Positions 14,682 to 26,635 of a stretch of DNA of 35,941 nt are shown piece by piece. The notes below the pieces were generated by a model. The model was given only the letters and a program-made list of their open reading frames with translations. It had not been told where the DNA came from and did not search any database. Both the position numbers and the translations under genes were made by a program. The stretch lies in assembly GCA_032718475.1 (NCBI GenBank), contig JAUCBJ010004486.1, forward strand, positions 1 to 35,941, given 5' to 3'. The number at the start of each line of letters is the position of its first letter. Positions within the stretch are counted from its first letter, which is position 1. Origin of the DNA: Nemertoderma westbladi. Its lineage: Eukaryota > Xenacoelomorpha > Nemertodermatida > Nemertodermatidae.

Positions 14682-16150
14682 TACTATGATCGGCATGCTG
14701 CATTGCAGCTGCATTTTTAAGAATGCTGTGCCGGCTTGTCAACAAAATTGCACCGCCACAACTCCCTATCACCCATGACATTTGCTAGATCATCCGCATC
14801 TTTAAGGCCAGTGTCCTTTAAGATGCGTCTCAAGAAAGTCATAGGCTGTCCACCATTCTTATTCACTCCATGACGCTGCCAAAGTACAAGATTATGCACT
14901 GGCTGGTCCTCACGGCGAAAGCAATGTCCTGCAAAGCGGAGGCGATTTTGTTCTAGTGTCAAGCTTGGGGGAACCAATGAGACACCTCCAATGTTATATA
15001 GTGTCTGGTTGGAGATGTGTGCATTGTACTTGACACAATGTACCCGGCGTAGCATTCTTGTGAATGTGCCATCCAGAGATTTGGTGTCCTCAGCAGTTAG
15101 AGCCCAGCATGGACTCCCATAGAGGAGTACTGGAACTACTGCTGCTCTAAATAATCGGACCTTAAGTTTCCGATTAATTCTAGGTGACTTCCAAATCCTG
15201 GAAAGCCTATTCAAGGCTGCCCATGCCTTTCCCTTACGTATTCGAAGGTCCTCACCTGACTTCCGGATCCATGATCCCAGGTAACAGAAGTCGTCCACAT
15301 GCTCAAGCATACCATCCTTTGAGCTTATGCTCATCCGGTCAGAGACTTGCTGAGGACTTTCAAAGTTAACTGTCAGAATTTTGGTCTTTCTGGAGTTAAT
15401 AAAAAGACCAACACTAGAAGCAGCATGTTCTAACGAGCTGAGGAGCCGCTGGGCTCCCTCTAATGATTCTGAAAGTACTCCTAAGTCATCAGCAAAGTCT
15501 AGATCAGTTAGGTACTTGGCAGGATTTCCTCGACTTCTGGAGCCAGTAGGTGGAGTTATCATCACCCCATCATCATTATAATGATCTAAGGACATGCGTA
15601 GAACATAGTCAACCACAATAATGAACAAGAATGGTGCAAGTGTGTCTCCTTGGAGGACGCCCCATAACACTTCAAATGGTTCTGTGTCACCGTCAACAGT
15701 AGACACAAATGTTGTCGAACCATCGTATACTGATCTGATTGCTGCAATAATTTCATCAGGGATCCCATATAATGAAAGTATGCTGAACATACGTGAGCGA
15801 GAGACTGAATCAAAGGCCTTGAAGAAGTCAACAAAGATAACAGCCAAATGCCTGTCTTTCTTTTTTGATAACTCTTCAATTATCCTTCTAAGTGCCAAAA
15901 TGGGTTCCATGGTCCCACGACCTTTACGGAACCCATTCTGATTTCCACGTAGCAGTCTCTCAATGGGATCCCTGATGCGATTTAATAGAATTCTATTGTA
16001 TAGTTTTGCAGCAATCGAGATCAATGAGATTCCCCGAAAAGAACCATAGAGTGTTAGGTTGCCCTTCTTGGGAACTGGCACCAACTTATTTGTTTTCATT
16101 TCTTGTGGGACTCTTGTTGTACGGTACATGTCTACAATGATGGGATAGAC
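14682..16150 (-). mobile_element. 5'-truncated LINE (copy A) inserted in the minisatellite
   Basis: About 1.47 kb of unrelated sequence interrupts the 55-bp array. The unit to the left breaks after GCCGTAC and the unit to the right resumes at GTACCTCCG, so the repeat continues in phase around a possible 4-bp target duplication (GTAC). On the minus strand the element starts abruptly inside a reverse transcriptase reading frame (5' truncation). It ends with a short 3' untranslated tail, GCAGCATGCCGATCATAGTA followed by GTA. The same 3' end recurs at 26893-27474, 30834-30898 and 33862-34196. The tail is a short TAG-type microsatellite, not poly(A). LINE clade was not resolved by eye. Confidence 0.93.
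14717..16150 (-). pseudogene. LINE reverse transcriptase, N-terminally truncated, frame intact
   Basis: The frame is open from the truncation point at 16150 to a TAA at 14717. The first ATG is at 16129 and gives 470 residues, but coding similarity continues upstream of it, so that ATG is internal. Numbering from it, the RT motifs are in order: LVPVPKKGN near 16-24, FRGISLISIAAKLYNRI from 31, NQNGFRKGRG near 63-72, motif A FVDFFKAFDS (99-108), motif B GVLQGDTLAP (157-166), catalytic FADD (212-215), and VGLFINSRKTK (240-250). A C-terminal region with RLRFAGHCFRREDQ follows. The apurinic-type endonuclease and any ORF1 are missing, so it cannot be autonomous. No stop or frameshift is seen, which suggests recent insertion. 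Known role of the family: target-primed reverse transcription. Confidence 0.93.
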
Positions 16151-18742
16151 GTACCTCCGCTAGTGATCCCGGACCCAACAACACCACACTACTTACCTCC
16201 TTGGTTGCCGTACCTCCGTTGTTGGTCCCGGACCCAACAACACCACACTACCTCCTTGGTTGCCGTACCTCCGCTAGTGATCCCGGACCCAACAACACCA
16301 TACTACCTCCTTGGTTGCCGTACCTCCGCTAGTGATCCCGGACCCAACAACACCACACTACTTACCTCCTTGGTTGCCGTACCTCCGTTGTTGGTCCCGG
16401 ACCCAACAACACCACACTACCTCCTTGGTTGCCGTACCTCCGTTAGTGATCCCGGACCCAACAACACCACACTACCTCCTTGGTTGCCCTACCTCCGTTG
16501 TTGGTCCCGGACCCAACAACACCACACTACCTCCTTGGTTGCCGTACCTCCGTTAGTGATCCCGGACCCAACAACACCACACTACCTCCTTGGTTGCCCT
16601 ACCTCCGTTAGTGATCCCGGACCCAACAACACCACACTACCTCCTTGGTTGCCCTGCCTCCGATAGTGATCCCGGACCCAACAACACCACACTACCTCCT
16701 TGGTTGCCCTACCTCCGTTGTTGGTCCCGGACCCAACAACACCACACTACCTCCTTGGTTGCCCTACCCCCGTTGTTGGTCCCGGACCCAACAACACCAC
16801 ACTACCTCCTTGGTTGCCGTACCTCAGTTGTTGGTCCCGGACCCAACAACACCACACTACTTACCTCCTTGGTTGCCGTACCTCCGTTGTTGGTCCCGGA
16901 CCCAACAACACCACACTACCTCCTTGGTTGCCCTACCTCCGTTGTTGGTCCCGGATCCAACAACACCACACTACCTCCTTGGTTGCCCTACCTCCGTTGT
17001 TGGTCCCGGACCCAACAACACCACACTACCTCCTTGGTTGCCCTACCTCCGTCGTTGGTCCCGGACCCAACAACACCACACTACCTCCTTGGTTGCCCTA
17101 CCTCCGTTGTTGGTCCCGGACCCAACAACACCACACTACCTCCTTGGTTGCCGTACCTCAGTTGTTGGTCCCGGACCCAACAACACCACACTACTTACCT
17201 CCTTGGTTGCCGTACCTCCGTTGTTGGTCCCGGACCCAACAACACCACACTACCTCCTTGGTTGCCGTACCTCCGTTAGTGATCCCGGACCCAACAACAC
17301 CACACTACCTCCTTGGTTGCCCTACCTCCATTGTTGGTCCCGGACCCAACAACACCACACTACCTCCTTGGTTGCCGTACCTCCGTTAGTGATCCCGGAC
17401 CCAACAACACCACACTACCTCCTTGGTTGCCCTACCTCCGTTAGTGATCCCGGACCCAACAACACCACACTACCTCCTTGGTTGCCCTACCTCCATTGTT
17501 GGTCCCGGACCCAACAACACCACACTACCTCCTTGGTTGCCCTACCTCCGTTAGTGATCCCGGACCCAACAACACCACTCTACCTCCTTGGTTGCCCTAC
17601 CTCCGTTAGTGATCCCGGACCCAACAACACCACACTACCTCCTTGGTTGCCGTACCTCCGTTGTTGGTCCCGGACCCAACAACACCACACTACCTCCTTG
17701 GTTGCCGTACCTCCGCTAGTGATCCCGGACCCAACAACACAACACTACCTCCTTGGTTGCCCTACCTCCATTGTTGGTCCCGGACCCAACAACACCACAC
17801 TACCTCCTTGGTTGCCGTACCTCCGCTAGTGATCCCGGACCCAACAACACCACACTACCTCCTTGGTTGCCCTACCTCCGTTGTTGGTCCCGGACCCAAC
17901 AACACCACACTACCTCCTTGGTTGCCCTACCTCCGATAGTGATCCCGGACCCAACAACACCACACTAACTCCTTGGTTGCCCTACCTCCGTTGTTGGTCC
18001 CGGACCCAACAACACCACACTAACTCCTTGGTTGCCCTACCTCCGATAGTGATCCCGGACCCAACAACACCACACTACCTCCTTGGTTGCCCTACCTCAG
18101 TTGTTGGTCCCGGACCCAACAACACCACACTACCTCCTTGGTTGCCCTACCTCCGCTAGTGATCCCGGACCCAACAACACCACACTAACTCCTTGGTTGC
18201 CCTACCTCCGTTGTTGGTCCCGGACCCAACAACACCACACTACCTCCTTGGTTGCCGTACCTCCGCTAGTGATCCCGGACCCAACAACACCACACTACCT
18301 CCTTGGTTGCCCTACCTCCGTTGTTGGTCCCGGACCCAACAACACCACACTACCTCCTTGGTTGCCCTACCTCCGCTAGTGATCCCGGACCCAACAACAC
18401 CACACTACCTCCTTGGTTGCCCTACCTCCGTTGTTGGTCCCGGACCCAACAACACCACACTACCTCCTTGGTTGCCGTACCTCCGCTAGTGATCCCGGAC
18501 CCAACAACACCACACTACCTCCTTGGTTGCCCTACCTCCGTTGTTGGTCCCGGACCCAACAACACCACACTACCTCCTTGGTTGCCCTACCTCCGATAGT
18601 GATCCCGGACCCAACAACACCACACTAACTCCTTGGTTGCCCTACCTCCGTTGTTGGTCCCGGACCCAACAACACCACACTAACTCCTTGGTTGCCCTAC
18701 CTCCGTTAGTGATCCCGGACCCAACAACACCACACTACCTCC

Positions 18743-20170
18743 TTGGTTGCCGTACCTCCGTTGTTGGTCCCGGACCCAACAACACCACACTACCTCCTTG
18801 GTTGCCGTACCTCCGCTAGTGATCCCGGACCCAACAACACAACACTACCTCCTTGGTTGCCCTACCTCCATTGTTGGTCCCGGACCCAACAACACCACAC
18901 TACCTCCTTGGTTGCCGTACCTCCGCTAGTGATCCCGGACCCAACAACACCACACTACCTCCTTGGTTGCCCTACCTCCGTTGTTGGTCCTAGGCCCAAC
19001 AACACCACTCTACCTCCTTGGTTGCCGTACCTCCGTTAGTGATCCCAGACCCAACAACACCACACTACCTCCTTGGTTGCCCTACCTCCATTGTTGGTCC
19101 CGGACCCAACAACACCACACTACCTCCTTGGTTGCCGTACCTCCGCTAGTGATCCCGGACCCAACAACACCACACTAACTCCTTGGTTGCCGTACCTCCG
19201 TTGTTGGTCCCGGACCCAACAACACCACACTAACTCCTTGGTTGCCCTACCTCCGATAGTGATCCCGGACCCAACAACACCACACTACCTCCTTGGTTGC
19301 CGTACCTCCGTTGTTGGTCCCGGACCCAACAACACCACACTACCTCCTTGGTTGCCCTACCTCCGATAGTGATCCCGGACCCAACAACACCACACTAACT
19401 CCTTGGTTGCCCTACCTCCGTTAGTGATCCCGGACCCAACAACACCACACTACCTCCTTGGTTGCCGTACCTCCGTTGTTGGTCCCGGACCCAACAACAC
19501 CACACTACCTCCTTGGTTGCCGTACCTCCGCTAGTGATCCCGGACCCAACAACACAACACTACCTCCTTGGTTGCCCTACCTCCATTGTTGGTCCCGGAC
19601 CCAACAACACCACACTACCTCCTTGGTTGCCGTACCTCCGCTAGTGATCCCGGACCCAACAACACCACACTACCTCCTTGGTTGCCCTACCTCCGTTGTT
19701 GGTCCTAGGCCCAACAACACCACTCTACCTCCTTGGTTGCCGTACCTCCGTTAGTGATCCCAGACCCAACAACACCACACTACCTCCTTGGTTGCCCTAC
19801 CTCCATTGTTGGTCCCGGACCCAACAACACCACACTACCTCCTTGGTTGCCGTACCTCCGCTAGTGATCCCGGACCCAACAACACCACACTACCTCCTTG
19901 GTTGCCCTACCTCCGTTGTTGGTCCCGGACCCAACAACACCACACTACCTCCTTGGTTGCCGTACCTCCGCTAGTGATCCCGGACCCAACAACACCACAC
20001 TACCTCCTTGGTTGCCGTACCTCCGCTAGTGATCCCGGACCCAACAACACCACACTAACTCCTTGGTTGCCGTACCTCCGTTGTTGGTCCCGGACCCAAC
20101 AACACCACACTAACTCCTTGGTTGCCCTACCTCCGATAGTGATCCCGGACCCAACAACACCACACTACCT
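18743..20170. repeat. 13-unit (715-bp) higher-order repeat, first locus
   Basis: A distinctive pair of variants, GGTCCTAGGCCC followed by CCACTCTACC, occurs with CCTAGG at 18989 and again at 19704, exactly 715 bp (13 units) apart. An ACAACACAACACTA variant also recurs upstream of each. The same pair recurs at 22509 and 23224 (again 715 bp apart, and 2805 bp or 51 units from 19704). This implies that a larger block containing the 13-mer was itself copied. Confidence 0.75.
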
Positions 20171-22469
20171 CCTTGGTTGCCGTACCTCCGTTGTTGGTCC
20201 CGGACCCAACAACACCACACTACCTCCTTGGTTGCCCTACCTCCGATAGTGATCCCGGACCCAACAACACCACACTAACTCCTTGGTTGCCCTACCTCCG
20301 TTGTTGGTCCCGGACCCAACAACACCACACTACCTCCTTGGTTGCCGTACCTCCGCTAGTGATCCCGGACCCAACAACACCACACTACCTCCTTGGTTGC
20401 CCTACCTCCGTTGTTGGTCCCGGACCCAACAACACCACACTACCTCCTTGGTTGCCCTACCTCCGATAGTGATCCCGGACCCAACAACACCACACTAACT
20501 CCTTGGTTGCCCTACCTCCGTTGTTGGTCCCGGACCCAACAACACCACACTAACTCCTTGGTTGCCCTACCTCCGTTAGTGATCCCGGACCCAACAACAC
20601 CACACTACCTCCTTGGTTGCCGTACCTCCGTTGTTGGTCCCGGACCCAACAACACCACACTACCTCCTTGGTTGCCCTACCTCCGATAGTGATCCCGGAC
20701 CCAACAACACCACACTAACTCCTTGGTTGCCCTACCTCCGTTGTTGGTCCCGGACCCAACAACACCACACTACCTCCTTGGTTGCCGTACCTCCGTTAGT
20801 GATCCCGGACCCAACAACACCACACTACCTCCTTGGTTGCCCTACCTCCGTTGTTGGTCCCGGACCCAACAACACCACACTACCTCCTTGGTTGCCCTAC
20901 CTCCGATAGTGATCCCGGACCCAACAACACCACACTAACTCCTTGGTTGCCCTACCTCCGTTGTTGGTCCCGGACCCAACAACACCACACTAACTCCTTG
21001 GTTGCCCTACCTCCGTTAGTGATCCCGGACCCAACAACACCACACTACCTCCTTGGTTGCCGTACCTCCGTTGTTGGTCCCGGACCCAACAACACCACAC
21101 TACCTCCTTGGTTGCCGTACCTCCGCTAGTGATCCCGGACCCAACAACACCACACTACCTCCTTGGTTGCCCTACCTCCGTTGTTGGTCCCGGACCCAAC
21201 AACACCACACTACCTCCTTGGTTGCCCTACCTCCGATAGTGATCCCGGACCCAACAACACCACACTAACTCCTTGGTTGCCCTACCTCCGTTGTTGGTCC
21301 CGGACCCAACAACACCACACTAACTCCTTGGTTGCCCTACCTCCGTTAGTGATCCCGGACCCAACAACACCACACTACCTCCTTGGTTGCCCTACCTCCG
21401 TTGTTGGTCCCAGACCCAACAACACCACACTACCTCCTTGGTTGCCGTACCTCCGCTAGTGATCCCGGACCCAACAACACCACACTAACTCCTTGGTTGC
21501 CGTAACTCCGTTGTTGATCCCGGACCCAACAACACCACACTACCTCCTTGGTTGCCGTACCTCCGCTAGTGATCCCGGACCCAACAACACCACACTAACT
21601 CCTTGGTTGCCGTACCTCCGTTGTTGGTCCCGGACCCAACAACACCACACTAACTCCTTGGTTGCCGTACCTCCGTTAGTGATCCCGGACCCAACAACAC
21701 CACACTACCTCCTTGGTTGCCCTACCTCCGATAGTGATCCCGGACCCAACAACACCACACTACCTCCTTGGTTGCCGTACCTCCGTTGTTGGTCCCGGAC
21801 CCAACAACACCACACTAACTCCTTGGTTGCCGTACCTCCGTTAGTGATCCCGGACCCAACAACACCACACTACCTCCTTGGTTGCCCTACCTCCGATAGT
21901 GATCCCGGACCCAACAACACCACACTACCTCCTTGGTTGCCGTACCTCCGTTGTTGGTCCCGGACCCAACAACACCACACTAACTCCTTGGTTGCCCTAC
22001 CTCCGATAGTGATCCCGGACCCAACAACACCACACTACCTCCTTGGTTGCCGTACCTCCGTTGTTGGTCCCGGACCCAACAACACCACACTACCTCCTTG
22101 GTTGCCGTACCTCCGTTAGTGATCCCGGACCCAACAACAACACACTACCTCCTTGGTTGCCCTACCTCCGTTGTTGGTCCCGGACCCAACAACACCACAC
22201 TACCTCCTTGGTTGCCCTACCTCCGATAGTGATCCCGGACCCAACAACACCACACTACCTCCTTGGTTGCCGTACCTCCGTTGTTGGTCCCGGACCCAAC
22301 AACACCACACTACCTCCTTGGTTGCCCTACCTCCGATAGTGATCCCGGACCCAACAACACCACACTAACTCCTTGGTTGCCCTACCTCCGTTGTTGGTCC
22401 CGGACCCAACAACACCACACTACCTCCTTGGTTGCCGTACCTCCGCTAGTGATCCCGGACCCAACAACA

Positions 22470-23500
22470 CCACACTACCTCCTTGGTTGCCCTACCTCCG
22501 TTGTTGGTCCTAGGCCCAACAACACCACTCTACCTCCTTGGTTGCCGTACCTCCGTTAGTGATCCCAGACCCAACAACACCACACTACCTCCTTGGTTGC
22601 CCTACCTCCATTGTTGGTCCCGGACCCAACAACACCACACTACCTCCTTGGTTGCCGTACCTCCGCTAGTGATCCCGGACCCAACAACACCACACTACCT
22701 CCTTGGTTGCCCTACCTCCGTTGTTGGTCCCGGACCCAACAACACCACACTACCTCCTTGGTTGCCCTACCTCCGTTGTTGGTCCCGGACCCAACAACAC
22801 CACACTACCTCCTTGGTTGCCCTACCTCCGATAGTGATCCCGGACCCAACAACACCACACTAACTCCTTGGTTGCCCTACCTCCGTTGTTGGTCCCGGAC
22901 CCAACAACACCACACTAACTCCTTGGTTGCCCTACCTCCGTTAGTGATCCCGGACCCAACAACACCACACTACCTCCTTGGTTGCCGTACCTCCGTTGTT
23001 GGTCCCGGACCCAACAACACCACACTACCTCCTTGGTTGCCGTACCTCCGCTAGTGATCCCGGACCCAACAACACAACACTACCTCCTTGGTTGCCCTAC
23101 CTCCATTGTTGGTCCCGGACCCAACAACACCACACTACCTCCTTGGTTGCCGTACCTCCGCTAGTGATCCCGGACCCAACAACACCACACTACCTCCTTG
23201 GTTGCCCTACCTCCGTTGTTGGTCCTAGGCCCAACAACACCACTCTACCTCCTTGGTTGCCGTACCTCCGTTAGTGATCCCAGACCCAACAACACCACAC
23301 TACCTCCTTGGTTGCCCTACCTCCATTGTTGGTCCCGGACCCAACAACACCACACTACCTCCTTGGTTGCCGTACCTCCGCTAGTGATCCCGGACCCAAC
23401 AACACCACACTACCTCCTTGGTTGCCCTACCTCCGTTGTTGGTCCCGGACCCAACAACACCACACTACCTCCTTGGTTGCCCTACCTCCGATAGTGATCC
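22470..23500. repeat. 13-unit (715-bp) higher-order repeat, second locus
   Basis: This is the second occurrence of the 13-unit block, marked by CCTAGG at 22509 and 23224 and by the CCACTCTACC variant just after each. It lies 51 units from the last marker of the first locus. Order and spacing of flanking variants match by eye, supporting a segmental duplication within the array rather than independent mutation. Confidence 0.7.
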
Positions 23501-25033
23501 CGGACCCAACAACACCACACTAACTCCTTGGTTGCCCTACCTCCGTTGTTGGTCCCGGACCCAACAACACCACACTACCTCCTTGGTTGCCCTACCTCCG
23601 TTGTTGGTCCCAGACCCAACAACACCACACTACCTCCTTGGTTGCCGTACCTCCGCTAGTGATCCCGGACCCAACAACACCACACTAACTCCTTGGTTGC
23701 CGTAACTCCGTTGTTGATCCCGGACCCAACAACACCACACTACCTCCTTGGTTGCCGTACCTCCGCTAGTGATCCCGGACCCAACAACACCACACTAACT
23801 CCTTGGTTGCCGTACCTCCGTTGTTGGTCCCGGACCCAACAACACCACACTACCTCCTTGGTTGCCCTACCTCCGATAGTGATCCCGGACCCAACAACAC
23901 CACACTACCTCCTTGGTTGCCGTACCTCCGTTGTTGGTCCCGGACCCAACAACACCACACTACCTCCTTGGTTGCCCTACCTCCGATAGTGATCCCGGAC
24001 CCAACAACACCACACTAACTCCTTGGTTGCCCTACCTCCGTTGTTGGTCCCGGACCCAACAACACCACACTACCTCCTTGGTTGCCGTACCTCCGATAGT
24101 GATCCCGGACCCAACAACACCACACTAACTCCTTGGTTGCCCTACCTCCGTTGTTGGTCCCGGACCCAACAACACCACACTACCTCCTTGGTTGCCGTAC
24201 CTCCGCTAGTGATCCCGGACCCAACAACACCACACTAACTCCTTGGTTGCCGTACCTCCGTTGTTGGTCCCGGACCCAACAACACCACACTAACTCCTTG
24301 GTTGCCCTACCTCCGATAGTGATCCCGGACCCAACAACACCACACTAACTCCTTGGTTGCCCTACCTCCGTTGTTGGTCCCGGACCCAACAACACCACAC
24401 TACCTCCTTGGTTGCCGTACCTCCGATAGTGATCCCGGACCCAACAACACCACACTAACTCCTTGGTTGCCCTACCTCCGTTGTTGGTCCCGGACCCAAC
24501 AACACCACACTACCTCCTTGGTTGCCGTACCTCCGTTGTTGGTCCCGGACCCAACAACACCACACTACCTCCTTGGTTGCCCTACCTCCGATAGTGATCC
24601 CGGACCCAACAACACCACACTAACTCCTTGGTTGCCGTAACTCCGTTGTTGATCCCGGACCCAACAACACCACACTACCTCCTTGGTTGCCGTACCTCCG
24701 CTAGTGATCCCGGACCCAACAACACCACACTAACTCCTTGGTTGCCGTACCTCCGTTGTTGGTCCCGGACCCAACAACACCACACTAACTCCTTGGTTGC
24801 CCTACCTCCGATAGTGATCCCGGACCCAACAACACCACACTACCTCCTTGGTTGCCGTACCTCCGTTGTTGGTCCCGGACCCAACAACACCACACTACCT
24901 CCTTGGTTGCCGTACCTCCGTTAGTGATCCCGGACCCAACAACACCACACTACCTCCTTGGTTGCCCTAACTCCGTTGTTGGTCCCAGACCCAACAACAC
25001 CACACTACCTCCTTGGTTGCCCTACCTCCGTTG

Positions 25034-25288
25034 CTATAGTTCTATAGTTCAATAGTTTAGGTTTCGGCTATTCCGGTTTCTACTGTAAATGTTATAGAGT
25101 ACAATAAATATAGTTATTAATTGCGTCATTTAATTGTGTTCCTATGTTTTTTGCAGATTCGGAAGGTTTGATTCTCACTCCTTCCCAACATGGGGTCATT
25201 AAGTGTTCATAAGTGCAGTAAATAATTCGTTAATTTAATTAATTATAAATAAATTTAAGAAACATGCCACTAATGATTTCTGTTAAAC
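25034..25288. other. AT-rich intronic DNA between the array and a dynein exon
   Basis: Single-copy-looking AT-rich sequence with no open frame or gene that I recognise. It starts with a short run of CTATAGTT-like repeats and ends at the 5' splice site of the dynein exon (minus strand GTTTAAC from 25288 down). In gene orientation it is the first ~255 nt of the intron that then enters the 55-bp array. Confidence 0.7.
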
Positions 25289-25446
25289 CTGTTTTTTGAC
25301 AACTTCTGCAGCTTCTGCCGAGACTGTAACGTCTTTAAGCACAATATCTGCTTCCTTATTGGCTATCGCTAAGTCTTTCTCCTTTACAACCAACTCCTTA
25401 CTTAACTCATTCACAGATTCCGTCGCTTCCTCCAATTTCTTCAAAC
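25289..25446 (-). CDS. DNAH5/8-like: Axonemal dynein heavy chain exon (stalk coiled coil)
   Basis: On the minus strand a 158-nt open segment lies between an acceptor (ATTTACAG, ending at 25447) and a donor (CAG then GTTTAA, from 25288). After the two bases that finish a split Gly codon it encodes 52 residues. They begin [20 protein letters not shown], continue [20 protein letters not shown] and end [12 protein letters not shown]. This heptad-rich, charged sequence matches the first part of the microtubule-binding stalk of dynein heavy chains, and is closest in my memory to the DNAH5/DNAH8 outer-arm type. Exon phase (2 nt carried in, ends in phase 0) fits the preceding exon exactly. Family role: ATP-driven motor of ciliary outer arms. 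The next exon is not found before the 55-bp array and must lie beyond the left edge. Confidence 0.88.
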
Positions 25447-25454
25447 CTGTAAAT

Positions 25455-26300
25455 TATAGGAGATAAAGGTATAGGTATATAATAACCTATCTATAGGAGA
25501 GTAAGGTAAAGGTATAGGTATATAATAACCTATCTATAGGAGAGTAAGGTAAAGGTATAGGTTTATAATAACCTATCTATAGGAGAGTAAGGTAAAGGTA
25601 TAGGTTTATAATAACCTATCTATAGGAGAGTAAGGTAAAGGTATAGGTTTATAATAACCTATCTATAGGAGAGTAAGGTAAAGGTATAGGTTTATAATAA
25701 CCTATCTATAGGAGAGTAAGGTAAAGGTATAGGTATATAATAACCTATCTATAGGAGAGTAAGGTAAAGGTATAGGTTTATAATAACCTATCTATAGGAG
25801 AGTAAGGTAAAGGTATAGGTTTATAATAACCTATCTATAGGAGAGTAAGGTAAAGGTATAGGTTTATAATAACCTATCTATAGGAGAGTAAGGTAAAGGT
25901 ATAGGTATATAATAACCTATCTATAGGAGAGTAAGGTAAAGGTATAGGTATATAATAACCTATCTATAGGAGAGTAAGGTAAAGGTATAGGTTTATAATA
26001 ACCTATCTATAGGAGAGTAAGGTAAAGGTATAGGTTTATAATAACCTATCTATAGGAGAGTAAGGTAAAGGTATAGGTTTATAATAACCTATCTATAGGA
26101 GAGTAAGGTAAAGGTATAGGTATATAATAACCTATCTATAGGAGAGTAAGGTAAAGGTATAGGTTTATAATAACCTATCTATAGGAGAGTAAGGTAAAGG
26201 TATAGGTTTATAATAACCTATCTATAGGAGAGTAAGGTAAAGGTATAGGTATATAATAACCTATCTATAGGAGAGTAAGGTAAAGGTATAGGTTTATAAT
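25455..26300. repeat. 43-bp minisatellite, about 20 copies
   Basis: The unit begins GGTATAGGTTTATAATAACC and continues TATCTATAGGAGAGTAAGGT then AAA (43 bp). Copies are nearly identical. The main variable site is GGTATATAAT versus GGTTTATAAT; reading left to right the 20 units run A A T T T T A T T T A A T T T A T T A T, where A and T mark the variant base. Each unit contains inverted pairs ATAGGT/ACCTAT and CCTAT/ATAGG that could form hairpins. On the dynein-sense strand each unit reads CCTTACTCTCCTATAG, a pyrimidine tract ending in AG. Confidence 0.97.
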
Positions 26301-26312
26301 ATGTCTGAACCT

Positions 26313-26635
26313 GTCTGAACCATCAGTCTGTCCGAACCATTGGGGTTTGGAACTCTGTCCGGACCATTGGGGCCGTAACTCTGTCTGGGCCATTGGGGCC
26401 GGAACTCTGTCCGGAACATTGGGGCTGGAACTTCATCCGGACCATTGGGGCCAAAACTCCACCCGGCCCCTTGGGGCCGGAACTCTGTCTGGACCATTGG
26501 GGCCATAACTCCGCCCAGCCCCTTGGGGCCGGAACTCTGTCTGCTGGACCATTGGGGCCGCAACTCCGTCCGGACCATTGGGGCCAGAACCCCCCCCCCC
26601 CCCCCCCCGCCCAGCCCCTTGGCGCCGGAACTCCG
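26313..26635. repeat. 26-bp imperfect repeat with a C19 tract
   Basis: About 11 diverged copies of a 26-bp unit that begins GGAACTCTGTCCGGACCATT and ends GGGGCC. A run of 19 C occupies 26590-26608. The last partial copy (GGCGCCGGAACTCCG) ends at about 26635, touching the 5' splice site of the upstream dynein exon. Open frames on both strands here (Gly/Pro-rich) are repeat read-throughs. Confidence 0.9.

Larger units (their letters stand above)
16151..25033. repeat. 55-bp minisatellite, right block
   Basis: About 161 further units of the same 55-bp repeat. CCGGACCC is nearly universal here. Units ending TTGTTGGTC tend to alternate with units ending GCTAGTGATC, GATAGTGATC or TTAGTGATC, giving a local 110-bp dimer period. 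A variant ACTAACTCC (for ACTACCTCC) appears only from about 17966 to 24910. Four 59-bp units with an extra 4 bp (ACTACTTACCTCC) lie at 16.18-17.20 kb, with one more at about 14605. The array stops at CCTACCTCCGTTG, followed by unrelated AT-rich DNA. There are no stops in many frames, but the sequence is repeat, not coding. Confidence 0.98.

Noticed and set aside
87-14778. Dozens of overlapping plus-strand open frames of 60-1364 codons with PTTPHYLLG, NNTTLPPW and QQHHTTSLV motifs
   Set aside because: They are read-throughs of a 55-bp tandem repeat. The frame rotates every unit, all three phases give equally good peptides, and the region lies in the intron of a dynein gene on the other strand.
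15184-15941. Plus-strand and alternative minus-strand open frames inside the LINE
   Set aside because: They are shadows of the RT frame, which has ordered catalytic motifs; the alternatives have none.
16103-25055. Plus-strand open frames in the right block of the minisatellite
   Set aside because: Same reason as the left block; stops occur only in TTAGTGATC-type variant units.
25455-26300. A CRISPR array
   Set aside because: The 43-bp units are contiguous with no unique spacers, and the context is animal genomic DNA.
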